From: Diphasiastrum complanatum
Taxonomy: Eukaryota > Streptophyta > Lycopodiopsida > Lycopodiales > Lycopodiaceae
DNA length: 64,000 bases
NCBI GenBank assembly: GCA_029204225.1
Contig: CM055110.1
Coordinates: 3,228,686 to 3,292,685 of the forward strand
Direction: 5' to 3'
Below are positions 47,170-59,362 of the stretch, piece after piece (within the stretch, counting starts at the first letter, position 1; every line of letters begins with the position of its first letter). Position numbers and translations under genes: made by a program. The notes beneath the pieces were generated by a model. That model was given only the letters and a program-made list of their open reading frames with translations, did not search any database and was not told the origin of the DNA.

Positions 47170-47483
47170 ACGACCAACGAGGGGGGGGGGGGGAGGGGGG
47201 CAGATTTTTTTGAAGTCAATGTTGGAAAATATAAATATTTATTAACATTGAATATAGAGAAAAGGAGGGGGGTTAAAAGAAGAGAGAGAGGGAGAGGGGT
47301 TGCACGATCTCCTCCAAGTGGCCCCTATGGGGTGTGCTGGGGTGACCCCGCCAAGAGGGGGGCCACCAAACCCCCCTGGAGTGGGCACGCTCTCCCCCCA
47401 AGGAGGGGAGCATGCGCCCCCTCCCCCCCCCCCCCCCCCCCCCTCCCCTCCCCTCCCCTCCCTCCCTCCCTCCCTCCCTCCCT

Positions 47484-47522
<39 letters not shown>

Positions 47523-47535
47523 ACTCACCCCACCC
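47170..47535. repeat. G-run, C-run and CCTCCC/CT low-complexity tract
   Basis: A G-run at about 47181-47193, C-runs at 47419-47443, a CCCT/CCTCCC tract to 47490 and a CT run at 47490-47518. Between them (47290-47420) is G/C-rich sequence with short inverted repeats such as GGAGGGGAGCATGCGCCCC. Proline- and serine-rich open frames here are repeat artefacts. Confidence 0.85.
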
Positions 47536-48985
47536 CGCCTCCCCCTCTTCCTCTATGTTCAATATCAATTAAAAAAGCAATTTCTCTCCACAACTTTTTC
47601 CAATGTCGATTTCAAAAAGAATTTCCTCAAGTTTCTTGGGTAGCAGGGCCTTTCTAGTTTTTTGAACTAAACATCCACTCACAAGTTTTTAAAGTCCACG
47701 TTTTTCCAATACTTAAGGCCAATAATAGATAAGACTATCAGCCCCTTTTCAGATCACCGCACCACTTCATTTTTGTAGCTTTTGCAATTTGCCTATCTTA
47801 ACGTATCATCTTTTTTTTATCTACCAAAAAATTATGTGTAGCACTTAAATTGCTTTTATGTTTTAGATATTTAGTTATATTTTTAAAGTCTTGATATAAC
47901 TAGAAACAAAGGCCAGTGTCATAGACATTCACATGTAAGTTAAGGTTCAATGTTCTAGACTACGACATCAATGATCATACGTTGATGACTTTAATACCTT
48001 AATTTGGAGATTATGTAACGATAAATGAAAATATAGTTTAATGGCTTATAGTTGACATCCAACTTTATTATTATATTTATATGTAATGACGGCTTGTCAT
48101 GTACCAATATTTTTTGGAATTGCTTGGGCTGTTTTTTAATATGTTATAACCACTTGAACCACATGAAACAACTATATCTATAAAGAATGACTCTAAATTA
48201 CTTGCAATCTTTTTGTCATAAGTAGTACAAATTGTAGATAATATGATAAAATTATTTATAAAAGGAACATATAATTTGCTTTTGGTGCATTCTAACTTGT
48301 AGATGTGAATGTTCTTCGTGCTCTTTTTGGTGAAGGTGTGTTTTCTGCATTCAAACAATTTATCTAATGTACTTTTTTGTAAAATTGCATAGGAGTAAAC
48401 TTTTGGAAATGAATCAAATAAACAAATTAATTTGATTTACCTTTGTGACACTTGTTTATGCTACATCTCCTTGTGTAATAGCTTGGAAATTGTGAAATAA
48501 AATTAAGTTAAAAATTATTTTAATTCATCATAAAAATGTAAAGCAATGTTTCTTGTACCTTATGTTGTTGTATTTGAGAGGGAGACTCAAATAGATGTGC
48601 TATTGTAGGGTTCATCATTTGTATTAAAGAAGAAATTGTGATTAGTCCATTTGTCACTTTTGTTTCCACTTTGATGACCAAAGTGTTTTCAAGGTGTTTT
48701 TGACGAAGGCTAGTGCCAATCTTGCAATATAATTTGGGGGTTTGGCATCTCTGCTTATGTGTATCAGTACCACGTTGGCCTCTTCGATGTATGTAACACT
48801 AAGATCGGCTCAATCTACTCGTTCTTCTAATTCTCCATGGTAGAAAGACAATTTTGATGACTTCGATGTTGGATCTGGTAGATGGGTCGTATGGTCAAGG
48901 TGTCGCTATAGTGTTGTCAGAACTTCTTGAAGATTCCTTCTACATTAAAGTGATTGTTAATTTTGGGATTCTCTGTCTATGTGCT
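47536..48985. other. No recognisable gene
   Basis: AT-rich. A 93-codon minus frame at 48077-48358 has no known domain. Copia sequence begins near 48990. Confidence 0.45.
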
Positions 48986-48989
48986 CAGT

Positions 48990-49560
48990 CAATTTTTCTC
49001 CAATCTTGGAATTCAACACTGGCAGATGGCGAAGAAAATCCTGCAATATCTGAAAGGCACCTACAATTTTGGGTTGATCTACGAAATAGAGAATGATTTT
49101 GTGCTACAACATTGCAACGATGCAAGTTGAGCCAGCTGCAAAGACGACAACTACTAGTGGATGTTCGATATTATGTGGAGCTGCGACCAACTAGACCTGA
49201 AAAAGCCAACACTAGTAGCTCAATCTTCATGCGAAGCAGAATACGTGGCGGCTTCGAAGGTGGCAAATGAGGTAGTATGGCTGAAAATGATGTTGGAAGG
49301 GATTGGCATACCGCATCAAGACCCCTCATCATAAAGATGGATTTTCAGAGTGTTATTTATTTAGCCCAAAATTCAATTTTTCATTCAAAAACCAAGCACA
49401 TACCTCTAGAATATCATCATATTTGAGATCTGATCTCAAAAGGAGCATTATGTGTCGAATTCATGAAATCAGAAGACATATTCACAAACCTCCAGACCAA
49501 ACCTAAGCCATTGTTTACAAAACACATAAGATCAATCGAAATCTCTGAAGAGAAAAATGT
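48990..49560 (+). pseudogene. Copia RNase H remnant
   Basis: Fragments of one Copia RNase H are spread over three frames: FGLIYEIENDFVLQ, CKDDN, SCEAEYVAASKVANEVVWL, KMDFQSVIYLAQNSIFHSKT and LISKGALCVEFMKSEDIFT. Numerous shifts and stops; one of the older insertions here. Confidence 0.75.
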
Positions 49561-49580
49561 TTTATCATTCAAGAGGGAGT

Positions 49581-49997
49581 GTTAGAGTTGGAACTCAGCC
49601 AACCTTTCTCTACACATTCATACACCATCGACACCGACAGTTGAAGATCTGATAGTTCGGACAGCTTCCGAACTATCTAATGTCTACAAGTGCTGAGACA
49701 TGTGTGTGAAATCAGAACATGCACATAAGCAATCACATAGGACAAGAGGAGAGAGAGAACACCATTGCTCTATTCCAATAAACTTGCACACTACAATATG
49801 AGAGGAATTCAGTCTGAGAGAGAGAGGTAGAGGTTACACCTCTTCATAAAAGACCTCAGCCCATTTCACATTGGGATGGGCCCAAAATATATCAAACTTG
49901 ACATTAGGCACATTGGGCCTTTACCACATTTATTAATACATTTCAAGTATGTATATAAATAACAAAGTGGCATTGCTCATGAATAGTAATTCTAATA
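49581..49997 (+). repeat. 417-bp Copia 3' LTR
   Basis: Begins TGTTAGAGTT after the purine tract CAAGAGGGAG and ends AATTCTAATA, an imperfect inverted partner of its start. It contains CAGTCTGAGAGAGAGAG. Confidence 0.7.
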
Positions 49998-50422
49998 CCC
50001 TTCCTCAATGACAGCTTTTTTAGAGGTGTTACTTCATGCTTAACCAAGTACATCACACTGAAAGTACATTATACTCCTAACTCTACTAATGTGGCATTTA
50101 TGCTAGCAATTAGTGGAAAAACTTGATGTCCTCAATGACAGCTTTGTTAGAATGTGTGGAACAATTCAATCACCATCCCTTGAGCCAAACATCCACTAGA
50201 ATCTGCAAAAACAAATTGCTCACTGCATCATGTCCAAGAGCTATGCCAAGGATAATATCCTTCCCTGAAACTGCAAATGCATCCACAAACTGCCTCATAT
50301 GGAAGATATCACCTTACTTTTGCATCCAAGAAACCATCTTCTAGGATACCTATTCCAAGTTTAGCAATCATGCAACAACTTTCTAAATCCCATAGAAGAT
50401 CAAGTACATGCGCACAAACTTA
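49998..50422. other. No recognisable gene
   Basis: Sequence between a plus-strand LTR and minus-strand gag. It contains two copies of CCTCAATGACAGCTTT (50005 and 50131). Possibly degraded RNase H on the minus strand, not convincing. Confidence 0.35.
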
Positions 50423-51245
50423 TTACCAAGCATCTGCTTCATCATAAGACTTTTCAGCTACATTTGTTAGGTTCACTTCCTCTTTTTCTTTATCACTTTC
50501 AGTGGACTTCTTTGACTTAAGATCCGCTTTCATCTTTAAACATTGATTCTTATAATGTCTCATCTTTCCACAATAAAAACATTTAACATTCTTTTTACTC
50601 TTAGAACTGTCTTCATGACTTTTAGATTTACTAGTTTGATTAGCTTTCCATTTAGTAAACAAAGCGACTTCATATGAAGAGATTGTAACAATAGAATGTT
50701 GCATCCTACGTTCTTCTTCAAGTAATGAAGCTATCATCATTTCTAATGACTGATTAGACAAGTTTGAGTGTAAAAATGACATTACTATACTCAGTCGGCA
50801 TGCTATTCAATAGCACGGCTATACCATCATCTTCGGGAACATTAGAACCAATTCTCGCAAGCTAATTCATTATTGACTTCATACAATTCACATGATCATT
50901 CAAGCTCAATCCACTTTCTAGCTTTAGAGCGAAAATTTGATGCTTAAGAATAATTTTACCATTTTTAAAACGTGCTCCAAATATACCTTCAAATGATTGC
51001 CATATTTCACGAGCAGTCTTAGATAGGTCCAAATGATGAATTTGAGAATCAGCCAAACTAAGACCAATGTAAGCAGCAACTCTCTTATCACGCAAATCAA
51101 TACTAGAACAATCACCAGAAACTTCTTGCTTAACTTTGGAACCGTCAACAAGATCCCACAGATTTTTCTTAGTCAATAATAATCTCATCTTGCCATGTAT
51201 GAAAGTTCTTACCGTCAAATTTATCAAATGAAGTTCTTTGATCTA
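50423..51245 (-). pseudogene. Copia Gag with zinc knuckle (family E, minus)
   Basis: 51227-50862 carries the UBN2 Gag core (LWDLVDGSKVKQEVSGDC, SLADSQIHHLDLSKTAREIW, LNDHVNCMKSIMN). A stop and a frameshift separate it from 50782-50423 with LSNQSLEMMIASLLEEERRM, the knuckle CFYCGKMRHYKNQC and an acidic/Lys-rich end. The protease and all further pol parts are missing. Confidence 0.8.
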
Positions 51246-51795
51246 TTATAGTCAACTTGAATGACGTAAATGAACTGATTAAATCAATTTCAGGAATTTT
51301 TACAATTGTTTTACTTAGCTAACTAATGATAAGTGCACGTAACCGAGGGATAGGGCATAAGACGTCACCTCGACTAGGCTTATCACTTGGTTAGTTCGTA
51401 AAACCAATTTGACCTCTTAATTCCTTGAAAAACATCTACTTCATTCTATATATGTTCTGTACTTAGCATGACAATCAATTACTAGCGTTTGTTCAACTTT
51501 TCACAAGTTTTCCAATGACATTTTTCTGTAAAGTCTATGATGTCCCTAATGAAAAATGGGGTCTCTGCACTAAAAACTTAATAAGTTTTTCTACCAATTT
51601 CCAAACCACAATATTTTTGGATAAAAAAGGAGCTCAGACAGTGTAAAACAGTAGTGTATAGCTTTTGTTCCGACAGAAATGGATTCTCTGTGCATATTCC
51701 AATTTTCACACAGTGGGTGTGTCTTTGGGACCCATACTAATGTCGTTAAAAACTTTGAAAGGAACCAACAAACAATTACCATTTTAAATGTTCTC
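51246..51795. other. No recognisable gene
   Basis: Leader or flank of the minus-strand gag, then unassigned sequence. No primer-binding site was found. Confidence 0.35.
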
Positions 51796-52120
51796 GGGCA
51801 CACGAATTCTTCCTTGGGCCCTTCTCTCTCACTCACCCAACGGCTTCAGGTTCTTCTTCTTCACCTTCTGCACACGGCCGTCTTAATCAGCTACACGGAT
51901 CTGGATCGCGAGCCTGCAGCCACCTCTGCTGCTCTTCACCCGCCTCCATCTCTTCTTCGTGTTCGATCCTGTTTTCTTCGAGATCGATCGATCGATTTGC
52001 TCTTGTTTGCTGGTTGGATCGCGATCTTTTCTAGTTTGTTGTCAGATCAGAATCGCTGCTGTGTGATTTTGTGAAGATGCAGATCTTTGTGAAGACCCTG
52101 ACCGGGAAGACCATCACTCT
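51796..52120 (+). pseudogene. Captured 5' end of a polyubiquitin gene
   Basis: An ATG at 52077 starts MQIFVKTLTGKTITLE, the exact ubiquitin N-terminus, after a typical plant CT-rich, GATCGATCGATC-containing untranslated leader (about 51810-52076). After 16 codons the sequence leaves ubiquitin (SSAIVFW...). The leader runs straight into the ATG without an obvious intron, which would suit a copy made from spliced RNA, although plants often place the intron just before the ATG and I cannot exclude a simple genomic fragment. Confidence 0.8.
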
Positions 52121-52485
52121 GGAATCTTCAGCCATCGTTTTCTGGAATCTTCTGGAATGCCGCTGCCTCTCTGTTGTGGCGGCTGCTGTTCAGGCACAGT
52201 TTTCTCAAGAATACCATGTTTTAAAGGTTGTCTGATGAGAATCGGAAACGATTAAAGGAAGAACAGCCGTATTGTGGTCATGAGTGGCAAGAGCGTCCAA
52301 ACCGAACAAAAATCAGGCATGTGCATTGCTGCCGTAGCCGAACTCTGCCGTTTAGAGGTGGAAGCCAATCGTATTCCTCAAATCTTCAAGAGCATCTGCC
52401 GCATTCTGCTCCTTGGCAAAAAAGAGGAAAAAACGAAGCCTTCAAGAAGCATCCATCTTCTTCACGCCTTCCATGTGTGCATAGG
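52121..52485 (+). other. Unassigned segment between ubiquitin fragment and Copia
   Basis: One frame at 52274-52492 reads MSGKSVQTEQKSGMCIAAVA and LEVEANRIPQIFKSICRILL, protein-like but unrecognised. It may be a second captured host exon. It joins integrase coding of the minus-strand Copia at about 52485. Confidence 0.3.
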
Positions 52486-54203
52486 GCCTTGATCTTTCTC
52501 TGGGTCTGGTTCTTTGCAGATGCCTTGAATTGCTTGAAGAATTTGAATGCTTTAAATTTGTTCTTCATATAGTAGGTTGTAATTCTTCGATAGAAGTCGT
52601 TGATGAAGGTAAGAAGATAGAGAGCTCCCCCTGTGGAAGCAGTCTGCATCGAGCCACAAATGTCGCTGTGTACAAGCTCAAGCAAGCCCTTGAATGTGTG
52701 AACTGAGTCTGAATTGAAGGGACTTCTAGCATGCTTGCTGATAATATAGCTTTCGCATGGAGAAGTTGGCTTGCTGACTATTGGTAGATCTTGTATTAGA
52801 CTCTGAACTGACATTTGCTGAATACTGTTGAAGTTAAGATGTCCAAGTCTGAAATGTCACATCATATCAGTTGATTCAGAAGTGGCTATGTGAAGAGCTT
52901 GATTGTTAGAAGAATAGGAATGGTTGAGTTTGTATAGATAACCGCTTCTTCTTCCATAGGCTAGAACCTTCCGGGATTTGTCAAAAATTGTGCAGCCTTC
53001 TGTATCGAATTCAACCCTTGACCTGAATCGGTGATTCTGCTAATTGAGAGCAGATTCTTGGTCAGATTTGGAGCGTGGAGAACGTTGGACAGCAATTTGA
53101 CTTCACCCTTTTTGAATTCAACTCTGACTGTTCCTTCACCTTCGATTGAATTCGATGAGTTGCCTCCAAGTTGCACAACTCGAGAGTGGTGAATGACTTG
53201 TAGTCTTTGAACCAGTCGCGATGGTGAGTCTGTGTTGAGTTGCTCTAGAGTCTAGATACCAGGAATCGATATCCTGTTGTTCTCCGACTTTGGTCATGAA
53301 GGCTGCTTCATCTTTTTCTTCTTCTTGTCGTTGATTTGAGTGATTGGCTGTAGCACTATGTGCTTGTTGTTGGAACTATTTCTCCTTTTCATTGTTGTAC
53401 TTCAAAGTTCGGCAGTCCTTGATTTCGTGGCCAGTCCTCTTACATTATCTACAAAAAAGTTGCTGCGCTGGTTGGAATGATGAAGAGCTTGAAATCGATC
53501 TTGAACCGGAATTTAGTGCAGACTACATGTTCTTCTTCTTGTCAGTAGAGCCTGACTTTATAGATCTCTTGGATCTAAAGTTCTCATTTTTTGAATACAG
53601 AGTTTGAGAATCTAATCTTGAGCCTAAAGAGGATGCTGATCTTCTGATCTCCTCGTGTAGGAGCAGCGAGATTACTCTTGATAGAGTGAGGTGGTCCTGG
53701 GTAGAAATTGCCGTTATCCAATTTTTGTCGGCATCAGTTAGACTCACTAATAGAGTCATGAGTGCATCAGAATCTTTTATGACTAAGCCAATTGCAGTCA
53801 TCTGCTCCATAAGATTCTTGAAGGTGTTGAGGTGACTCGAGACACTATCTGCATCAAACATTCTGAGGGTGAAGAATTTCTTCCTCAGATGAAGCTTGGA
53901 AGTAACGTCTCTAATGTCGTAGAGAGTTGCTAGGATATCTTATGCATCCTTAGCCGTCTGAACAGCACATATGTGGCTATTCTGAGTATTCTTGATATTG
54001 AGGGTGATCATGGCAAATTCTTTGCCATCTCTCAGTCTCCACTTGGTGATGACGGCTGCATCACCTTCTGGTTTGAGCTCTGTGCCATCAACTATGTCCC
54101 ATAGTTCTTTGGCTATAAGTATAACCTTCATCTTGAATTTCTAGAGATGGTAGTTATCTCCATCGAGTTTGTCAATGAGAAATGAACTAGATGATGAATC
54201 CAT
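52486..54203 (-). pseudogene. Copia Gag, protease, partial integrase (family B)
   Basis: Gag starts at the ATG at 54203 (MDSSSSSFLIDKLDGDNYHL, then a TAG near 54142) and continues KELWDIVDGTELKPEGDAAV and MFDADSVSSHLNTFKNLMEQ. A decayed knuckle lies near 53420-53460 and a protease remnant near 53240-53270. At 53176-52960 is FKKGEVKLLSNVLHAPNLTK. At 52814-52486 are GAG-pre-integrase and the start of integrase (VHSDICGSMQTA, FINDFYRRIT). It ends abruptly at KALCTHG near 52486. Confidence 0.82.
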
Positions 54204-54345
54204 TCTGGTTGAACGAGATCGTTGGAGAAACAATGACTGTCGGAATACTGTTGGCTGCAAGTTTGCTAGAAAGACATTTTGATAAAAATAAGATTGATAA
54301 TCCGCAGTAGAAATGCAGATTACTAAAATGCTTGCTCTGATACCA

Positions 54346-55324
54346 TGTCGTAAAATTGTGTGTGGACATGAGCAGTAGCGAAAGCTCGAGGATTGAGCAT
54401 GGCGTGTAGGAACGGAAACACAACAGTTAGCAGTAGAATTATTCAAGTAGAAGAATTCATATAGAATGCACAAATGCCCGATGCTATAGTGAGACAAAAT
54501 TGCACTCTGATTAATATCAACAATGAGTACAATAGCTTGAAGTAATAACTTCAGCTGCGTGATAACGCTAGCTATAGAAAACTCTAATTGAAAGAGTTAT
54601 TCAATTAACTCAATTAACTCCAAAAATGACACTTACATAGCTTAAATTAGCTAATATATAGATTTACAAGTGTCGAGGAACAAAATATCTTGCAAGCCTT
54701 TAATGCCATTTACGCCAGTCTTTGCATATGTACAAAGTTGGTAACCGCCAACCGCCTTTGGGATATTTGATTCTCTCCAACTGTTTTAGGGTTGCTGATA
54801 AGTTGGCGACGTCGGTTTGCCAATGTAGCAAAAATCCGAAAAAGCCAAAAAACTCGAAGGTGCCCTTAGACTGAAGGTTTGCAACTCTTGAAGGTGCCCT
54901 TACACTAAAGGTATGTAAATCCCTAAGGTGCCCTTAGATTCAAGGCAACGAAGAAGGCGAAAAAGCCGAAAAGTGCCTTACACTGAAGGCAGAGAAGGTG
55001 AAGGTGCCTTACACTAAAGGCAGTGAAGGTGAAGGTGCCTTACACTAAAGGCAGTGAAGAAGGCGAAGGTGTCTTAGATTTACAGGCAGCGAAAAAGACG
55101 AAAAAGGAGAACATGCCTAAAAAATGATTTCTAAGGCATTTCTGGCCATTTGGCCACTGTGTCGCAGTTTTCGCTAAGGAGTGAAAAAGGGCGAAGGTGC
55201 CTAAAAAATTGTTTTAAGGTAAAACAAAGAAAAATGTGAAGGTCCGAGAATATGAAGTCGGCCTTCGATTTTTCAGGATGCTCATTACTTGAACGATTTA
55301 AGGCTGAGCATAAAAAATCTAGCA
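54346..55324 (-). repeat. Family B Copia 5' LTR (minus), expanded
   Basis: Starts TGTCGTAAAATTG after TGATACCA (reverse complement of the primer site) and ends AAATCTAGCA. At 979 bp it is longer than its relatives at 5440 and 18048 because an internal minisatellite is expanded (54860-55080). Confidence 0.85.
54855..55085. repeat. Minisatellite inside the family B LTR
   Basis: Variants of GAAGGTGCCTTACACTAAAG plus GCAGT repeat six to eight times (for example near 54977, 55009 and 55036), interspersed with GGTGCCCTTAGACTGAAGG-type units. The other two LTR copies hold fewer units. Confidence 0.75.
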
Positions 55325-57200
55325 GTATATCCATGAAAGAAGTTGGAAAATCTCTTTCTAGCAAGCACACAGTTTCAGTCATTTCTTGTTGTTTTGAATG
55401 CATTTTCCTCCATTTGATCTCCTTTGAGGTGATCCACCTCCAAGATAAACATTACATAAAATAATGTACAAATAACGAGGCACATTCTTTTTGTGTTGTC
55501 ATGTCTTCTTTAATGTCCCTAGTCACAAGTGAGTTTTGTAAATACCTGACAATTGATGCTAATTTGTACAAAGTACTTTGTAGATTGACTCCTAAGCAAC
55601 CTCGAATAGCAATCAGAAAAATGAATTGCAACATCTTTAGCCCATCGTGAGATTTTAATCCACTTAATTTGTCATCTTTGGTGAAAGAGTTGCACAAGGA
55701 ATGTGCATAGCCAGTTGGAGTTCTTATTCGTCTTATGACATTTTTTACACTTGGTACTTTATCAAAAAACCTAGAAATTGTAATCTAGATGCAATGTATC
55801 AAAAGTTTTGATCCAATCATTGTACCAATCTTTTACTCTCATTCGGATGGGTGGAGATGTGATTAAAGGGCCATCTTCTAGTCTTTCCCAAGCTTGCCTT
55901 GGGTTTGTCCAAAAATGATCATCGATTGTTAGGTATTTTTGATGATTTACGTACACAACTTTCCTCAACAAATTTGTACTATGATGGCTTTCCAAATTTA
56001 GCCCACATACGTAGCATGTTTTATATCTAGATGATTGCATTAATAAGTTTGAACATACTTATGAGATGTAATAGATCGCGAGAATAAATGATTATTATTA
56101 ACAATCCAACAAAGATTAATCATATCTGAACATTCACTCAAACCGAGATAACCATGCATTGTCCACATTAGAATTTCACGAAGAGTGAATTTTCTTTCTT
56201 GTAAAGGCCTTGAGATGTCATATGCATTGACACCATTCCAAAGCTTGGACAATTCTTCAATCAATGGTTCGAGGTAAACATCCATGTTCTTAATCTTGTA
56301 TTTTCCTGGAACCAATAGAGCTAGAAACAAATATCTCATCTTTATACTTAGCCATGGAGGAATATTATAATTAACAAGAACAACTGGCCACGTGGACTAT
56401 GTTGAGGCTCGAACACCGAAAGGATTCTATGCCATCCATTGCTAAACCAATCGAAAATGAACTTAGACCACTGCTCACGGACCATTGCTCATCAATGTGA
56501 CGTAACACTTTTGTGGCACACTCAATCCTTGAACGTCTGTTCTGTATCGTGATGTGTTACATGTTGGACATTGATCTTTTTTTGAATGCACACTCCTATA
56601 TAAAATGTGGTCATTTGAATATGCATGAATCTTTTTGTAATCCATTCCAAGCTTGCTCAACATGTTTTGAGCTTCGTTTCGCGTTCCCATCATCACATTG
56701 TCTTTTGGAAGTTTTTTTTGTAATAAACTGCAAAATAATACTGTGTTTGCAAAAATGAATGAATTACCCTAAATCCTAACGAACAGTATAATGCATTTAG
56801 GGTTTATGCATACCTGAACAATGACGTAACACTACTAGAACTCCATTTGTACGTAACTTGTAAGTTTAGAAAGGGAAGTGCTGTTGCCACTAGAGAAAAA
56901 GATGCTCCTGGATACAAGGGAGTGTCGGCTTTTTTTCGTAGTAATATCTCATTTTCATCATCATGCAACTCCTCACTTTCATCCATGGTCTCTCCACCCA
57001 TTGAGTGTGCACGTTCATTGTTGGTTGTAAAATTATATGATTCAAACAGGTCATGCATTGCTTCACCGTGTAGTACCTCGGTATCATTATCATGAGCATC
57101 ATCTTTAACAGCAACGTCTTCCTCATCGGATGTTTCCAACAATCTACTAGCTTCTTCTATTTGTTTCATTCTTGTTCTCTCGTTTGTATCAAGACTTTTC
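55325..57200 (-). pseudogene. TNP2-type CACTA transposase
   Basis: In order on the minus strand: an acidic N-terminus (57169-57000); LYPGASFSLVATALPFLNLQ and VTYKWSSSSVTSLF; an 86-bp intron at 56728-56813 (CAG|GTATGC, TTGCAG); RNEAQNMLSKLGMDYKKIHA and CPTCNTSRYRTDV; then stops; DVYLEPLIEELSKLWNGVNA and LREILMWTMHGYLG (56339-56040); CYVCGLNLESHHS; and LSGLKSHDGLKMLQFIFLIA with TVCLLERDFPTSFMDILL. This is the classic TNP2 (Transposase_21) layout, the catalytic protein of CACTA elements. Multiple stops and shifts inactivate it, and its 3' end is cut by the LTR at 55324. Confidence 0.85.
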
Positions 57201-57833
57201 TTTGCTTGGAATTTAATACGGACGGATCAAGACTATGTAATGGCATTCGATGGTGTGTTTAAACAAGCCGTCCCATGAATATGTTTTTCACAAATTTTTC
57301 ATAATGTGAATTTGTTGATTTTCATATCTTTGACTAAATAATTATTGTCCAACATATGATAAAATTCATTTCATAATTGATTTGTCTATTCAACATTCAT
57401 TAACTCAGTAGACATTTGCATGTGTCTTGATCTTAGTTTATCTGATGCAACATACCTTGCTTGTCTGACAAACTTTATTAGGTGCATAGACCAATAGATC
57501 ATACTGGCCGATAAGTTGGATACACTAATAAAAAATGCAACATGTTCGATATGAGATTAGTTGGCATCAATATCTATTACTTTTGTTTGTTTGAAACCAT
57601 CTAATCAGTGATACTGGTCGCCGATACTCTTGAATGTCCGTTGAAATCAGCTTTTAATCCAAGAACAATAAAATGAGCTAAAAACATCTAAAATCACAAC
57701 ATTGAGCAGTCTCTTTGGGAAATGACAATCTTTTATACTACATATCATTGCAATTAAGATATGTATAACATGACAGTTGTATAGTTTACTTCAGCAGACA
57801 CTAGTTGTCTGCTCAAGATACGTATCAGAAAAT
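57201..57833. other. No clear gene; possible TNP2 upstream exon
   Basis: Minus-strand words such as QARYVASDKLRSRHMQMSTE could be upstream transposon coding, but stops are frequent. No terminal inverted repeat was found. Confidence 0.3.
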
Positions 57834-58415
57834 CTATGCCATACTCGTCCGGTTGTTGCATAAGCCAAAAGGCATTACATTGTATGCATAAACGCCATAT
57901 TCCATGGTGAAAGTCATTTTATGTCGATCCTCATGGGCTATTTGGACTAGAAAATAGCCATCTAAGAAGTTGAAAGCTTCAGCTCTTGTCATTTCCTCTA
58001 GAATTTGTGTCTTTAAGGGCAACAAAAAATGGTCCTTTTTAGTAACTACATTAAGATTCTTGAGATTGACGTAGATACGAAACTTGCCATGTTTCTTGGG
58101 CACCACCACAAGATACCCAATCCGTATGTTGGACTTCATAAATGAAGCTAGCATCAAGTAGCTTCTTAATATCCTCGTCAATCCTTTTTCAATAAATAGG
58201 GTTACAATGATATGGCTTAGCCCGAATAGGCTTAGTGTTTTCCTCAAGTGGAATGTTATGAACTGCTACTTCAGATGGGACCCCCTTCATTTCAATGTAA
58301 TTCCAAGCAAATACATTTCTATATTTTCTTAATAAAGTCTCCAAACCAAAGAGTTGGTCTAGCGTCAGGTGGTGGGCTCCGACATAAACGAAATAATCCA
58401 CGTCTTCATTAGGAT
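57834..58415 (-). pseudogene. Gypsy RT fragment (minus)
   Basis: 58401-58189 reads LDQLFGLETLLRKYRNVFAW and NIPLEENTKPIRAKPYHCNP, the region just before RT. From 58247, shifted by one frame, come DASFMKSNIRIGYLVVVPKK, GKFRIYVNLKNLNVVTKKDH and FNFLDGYFLVQIAHEDRHKM, then YAYNVMPFGLCNN. It stops before the YLDD motif. The Copia LTR at 58422 adjoins it. Confidence 0.82.
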
Positions 58416-58421
58416 CCTTAA

Positions 58422-59362
58422 TGATGAAAAATCAAAGAAATCGAGATGATCTCAGATTAGTAGAGATCTGATAGAAACAAATGTTCTGATACTATATAGG
58501 ATTTTGATGGAAACGTGGTGAGCCACAAAAGTGGTGAGCAGATAGAGATAGGTCGGTAGTGTGTCAGTTACCAGCTATGAGTTCAAGATGGATCGAACTT
58601 CCACAATGCGCAATAGAACAAAATAGTAGTATAGACAAAAAAATACACTCTGATAATAATCAAAACTGAGTACAAGAGCTTGAAGTTGGCACAAATCAGT
58701 GGGCGCTAATTAGTCTTCAGCTAAGTTTGTTGATGGCTAGATGATGGGTTCAAAAATTACTACTTGACTATTTATAACAAAACGCCCACAGGATAATAAC
58801 TTGATCAGAGTGTTGACTCCAGTACATCTTTCTTGATGATTGGAAGTCTAATGATCTATACATTGAAAGCTAACATCAATCTACTTGATTAACTACATTT
58901 TTCCTACAGTAGGTAGCCATTTTTTTGCCAGAGAGTGTGTACAAAAGTAGGCAGACTGTCAACATCACGATGTGGGTCGGATTTTTGAGTTGATAGTGCA
59001 AAGGGTCAAAATTTATACACTGGGTTGGATTTATACAAAAGGTCGGATTTATTAGACCCAATCCAATCCGATCTAGGGTCGAAGTCACCGGGATAAATTA
59101 GACTTGATCCAATCCGATCCGATCCAGGGTCGAAGACGCCCGGATATTTTTTGCAATCCAATCCGATCTAGGGTCAAAAAATCTCTATTTGATGGGATTA
59201 ACATCGGATCGAAAAATAGGCTTGGGTCAAAAACATTTGATCTTGAATTTTTCGATCATTTGTTGGAAATTTGAACCTTCATAATTTTTGTGTTTTCCAA
59301 GAATAAGTATATACAAATTTTTCAGGATGCTCATTACCTAATGGAATTGGCCTTGAGCATAG
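58422..59362 (-). repeat. Copia 3' LTR (family C, minus)
   Basis: Starts TGATGAAAAATCAAAG and shares its whole length with 62673-63510; the extra part beyond 59310 (TTTTTCAGGATGCTCATTAC) recalls the end of family B LTRs. The exact end is uncertain. Internal short repeats of CCAATCCGATC and AGGGTCGAAG lie at 59060-59180. Confidence 0.75.

Noticed and set aside
47140-47657. Proline/serine-rich open frames up to 167 codons
   Set aside because: They arise from C-runs and CT repeats and lack any conserved context or start.
52077-52124. A functional ubiquitin gene
   Set aside because: Only 16 ubiquitin codons are present before unrelated sequence; no full 76-residue unit follows.
54855-55085. CRISPR-like direct repeat array
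   Set aside because: Units are contiguous and imperfect with no unique spacers, inside a plant LTR.
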